From: Alphaproteobacteria bacterium
GTDB lineage: Bacteria > Pseudomonadota > Alphaproteobacteria > Rickettsiales > RI-342
Reading direction: 5' to 3'
DNA length: 5,329 bases
NCBI GenBank assembly: GCA_020851915.1
Contig: JADZBT010000076.1
Span: 1 to 5,329, forward strand
Made by a program: the position numbers and the translations under genes
Shown here: positions 4,342 through 5,329 of the stretch, piece by piece
How positions within the stretch are numbered: the stretch's first letter is position 1
Layout: each line of letters opens with the position of its first letter
The notes under the pieces: generated by a model
What the model was told of the DNA's origin: nothing
The model's database searches: none
What the model saw: the letters and a program-made list of their open reading frames with translations, nothing else

Positions 4342-5329
4342 ATGCACATCTCCCTCTTCGACTTCCACCTCCCCCGCGAGTGCATCGCTGAGCGCCCCGC
4401 CAGCCCGCGCGATTCCGCCCGGTTGCTGGAAGTCACCCCGGACGGCCTGCATGACCGCACCGTCCGCGACCTTCCCGACCTGCTGAACCCCGGTGACATA
4501 CTGGTATTCAACGACACCCGCGTCATCCCCGCCCGCCTGAAGGGCAAACGCGGCGACGCGAAGGTCGAGATCACCCTGCACAAACAGGACTCCGCCGATA
4601 GCTGGCACGCCTTCGCGAAGCCCGCCCGCAAACTGAAACCCGGCGACGTCTTCCGCATCGCCGATGATTTCTCCGCCACCGTCACCGCCAAGGGTGAGGA
4701 CGGCGAAGTGACCGTCCGCTTCGACTGCAGCGGCCCCGAGCTCATGGCCAAACTCATAGAATACGGTGAGATGCCCCTGCCCCCTTATATTCCCCGCGAA
4801 ACCGGTGCGGATTCCCGCGACGATTCCGACTACCAGACCCTGTACGCCAAACATGACGGCGCGGTGGCCGCCCCCACCGCCGGGCTGCATTTCACCGAAG
4901 AGCTCTTCGCCCGGCTGGATGCCAAAGGTGTTCAGCGCGCCTTCGTCACCCTGCATGTCGGTGCAGGCACGTTCCTGCCCGTGAAGGCCGAGAACACCGC
5001 CGACCACCGGATGCACGCCGAATACTGTGTTATTTCAGCAACAGATGCCGAGATAATCAATCAGGCACGCCGTGCGGGCGGCCGGGTGGTCGCCGTGGGT
5101 ACGACCTCGCTCCGCACGCTGGAATCCGCCGCCGATGAATCCGGCATTATCAAAGCGTTTCAGGGAGATACCTCCATATTCATCACCCCCGGCTACCGCT
5201 TCAAGGCCGTAGACCTGCTCTTCACCAACTTCCACCTGCCGAAATCGACGCTTTTCATGCTGGTGTCCGCCTTCTCCGGCCTCGACACCATGCAGAACGC
5301 CTACGCCCACGCCATCTCCACCGGCTACC
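4342..5329 (+). CDS. queA: S-adenosylmethionine:tRNA ribosyltransferase-isomerase (QueA), 3' end cut
   Basis: QueA transfers and isomerises the ribosyl part of S-adenosylmethionine onto preQ1 in tRNA to give epoxyqueuosine, the step directly after Tgt. The frame is open from ATG 4342 to the window edge (329 complete codons plus one base, no stop). Family signatures in order are LFDFHLPRECIAERPA (5-20), FNDTRVIPARL (56-66), GEMPLPPYI (142-150), GAVAAPTAGLHFT (173-185), LHVGAGTFLPV (204-214), GTTSLRTLES (253-262) and TNFHLPKSTLFMLVSAF (295-311). The usual family length is about 340-365, so some 15-35 C-terminal residues lie outside, including the expected RFFSYGDAML-like end. ATG 4342 aligns with normal QueA N-termini. 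No good Shine-Dalgarno site precedes it (TTTTTCTGGTACACCGC), and a repeat ends about 20 nt upstream. The partner gene tgt lies on the opposite strand, 2.5 kb away. Confidence 0.97.
   Translation, partial: MHISLFDFHLPRECIAERPASPRDSARLLEVTPDGLHDRTVRDLPDLLNPGDILVFNDTRVIPARLKGKRGDAKVEITLHKQDSADSWHAFAKPARKLKPGDVFRIADDFSATVTAKGEDGEVTVRFDCSGPELMAKLIEYGEMPLPPYIPRETGADSRDDSDYQTLYAKHDGAVAAPTAGLHFTEELFARLDAKGVQRAFVTLHVGAGTFLPVKAENTADHRMHAEYCVISATDAEIINQARRAGGRVVAVGTTSLRTLESAADESGIIKAFQGDTSIFITPGYRFKAVDLLFTNFHLPKSTLFMLVSAFSGLDTMQNAYAHAISTGY

Noticed and set aside
4243..5016. Glycine-rich open frame of 257 codons on the minus strand
   Set aside because: It is antisense to queA and includes the REP-like repeat. 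Its Gly/Val-rich translation comes from the complement of Pro/Thr/Ala-coding codons.
1..5329. A novel defence, mobile or biosynthetic system
   Set aside because: Every substantial frame is a well-known housekeeping family or its antisense shadow. No transposase, integrase, CRISPR repeat, reverse transcriptase, toxin pair or unusual small gene was seen. The tRNA-Lys could serve as an integration site, but no attachment-site duplication or integrase is present in the window.

Overview
This window is an ordinary stretch of chromosomal housekeeping genes. It probably comes from a moderately GC-rich alphaproteobacterium. The evidence for that is indirect: codon use is strongly G/C-ending, the prephenate dehydratase is a stand-alone protein whose ACT domain carries an ESY-type motif, the DAHP synthase is of class II, and two kinds of palindromic intergenic repeat are present. 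I cannot name a genus.

Layout, left to right. The left edge cuts a tRNA-Lys(TTT) gene on the minus strand, which has its own sigma70-like promoter (perfect TTGACA) just upstream. Next comes a minus-strand block, in transcription order pheA (prephenate dehydratase, 2784 to 1942), a palindromic repeat (1849-1937), tgt (tRNA-guanine transglycosylase, 1833 to 709) and a Gdt1/UPF0016-family cation transporter (703 to 146). A hairpin that spans the transporter stop codon ends this block. Diverging from pheA across 65 bp is a class II DAHP synthase on the plus strand (2850-4235, TTG start). It is followed by a REP-like inverted pair (about 4241-4322) and then queA on the plus strand (4342 to beyond the right edge), which the window end truncates.

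Two pathways are interleaved. DAHP synthase makes the first committed step of the shikimate pathway and prephenate dehydratase opens the phenylalanine branch, and these two genes share one divergent intergenic region. Tgt inserts preQ1 at position 34 of GUN-anticodon tRNAs and QueA then adds the epoxycyclopentanediol precursor, so tgt and queA are consecutive steps of queuosine synthesis. They lie on opposite strands, separated by the two aromatic amino acid genes. The transporter downstream of tgt probably exports Mn2+ or exchanges Ca2+/Mn2+.

There is no gene-free stretch longer than about 110 bp. I found no phage, transposase, CRISPR, toxin or defence gene. The points worth a second look are the two palindromic repeat elements, an Arg-to-Leu change in the catalytic TRF motif of prephenate dehydratase, the split queuosine pair, and the shared pheA/DAHP synthase control region.
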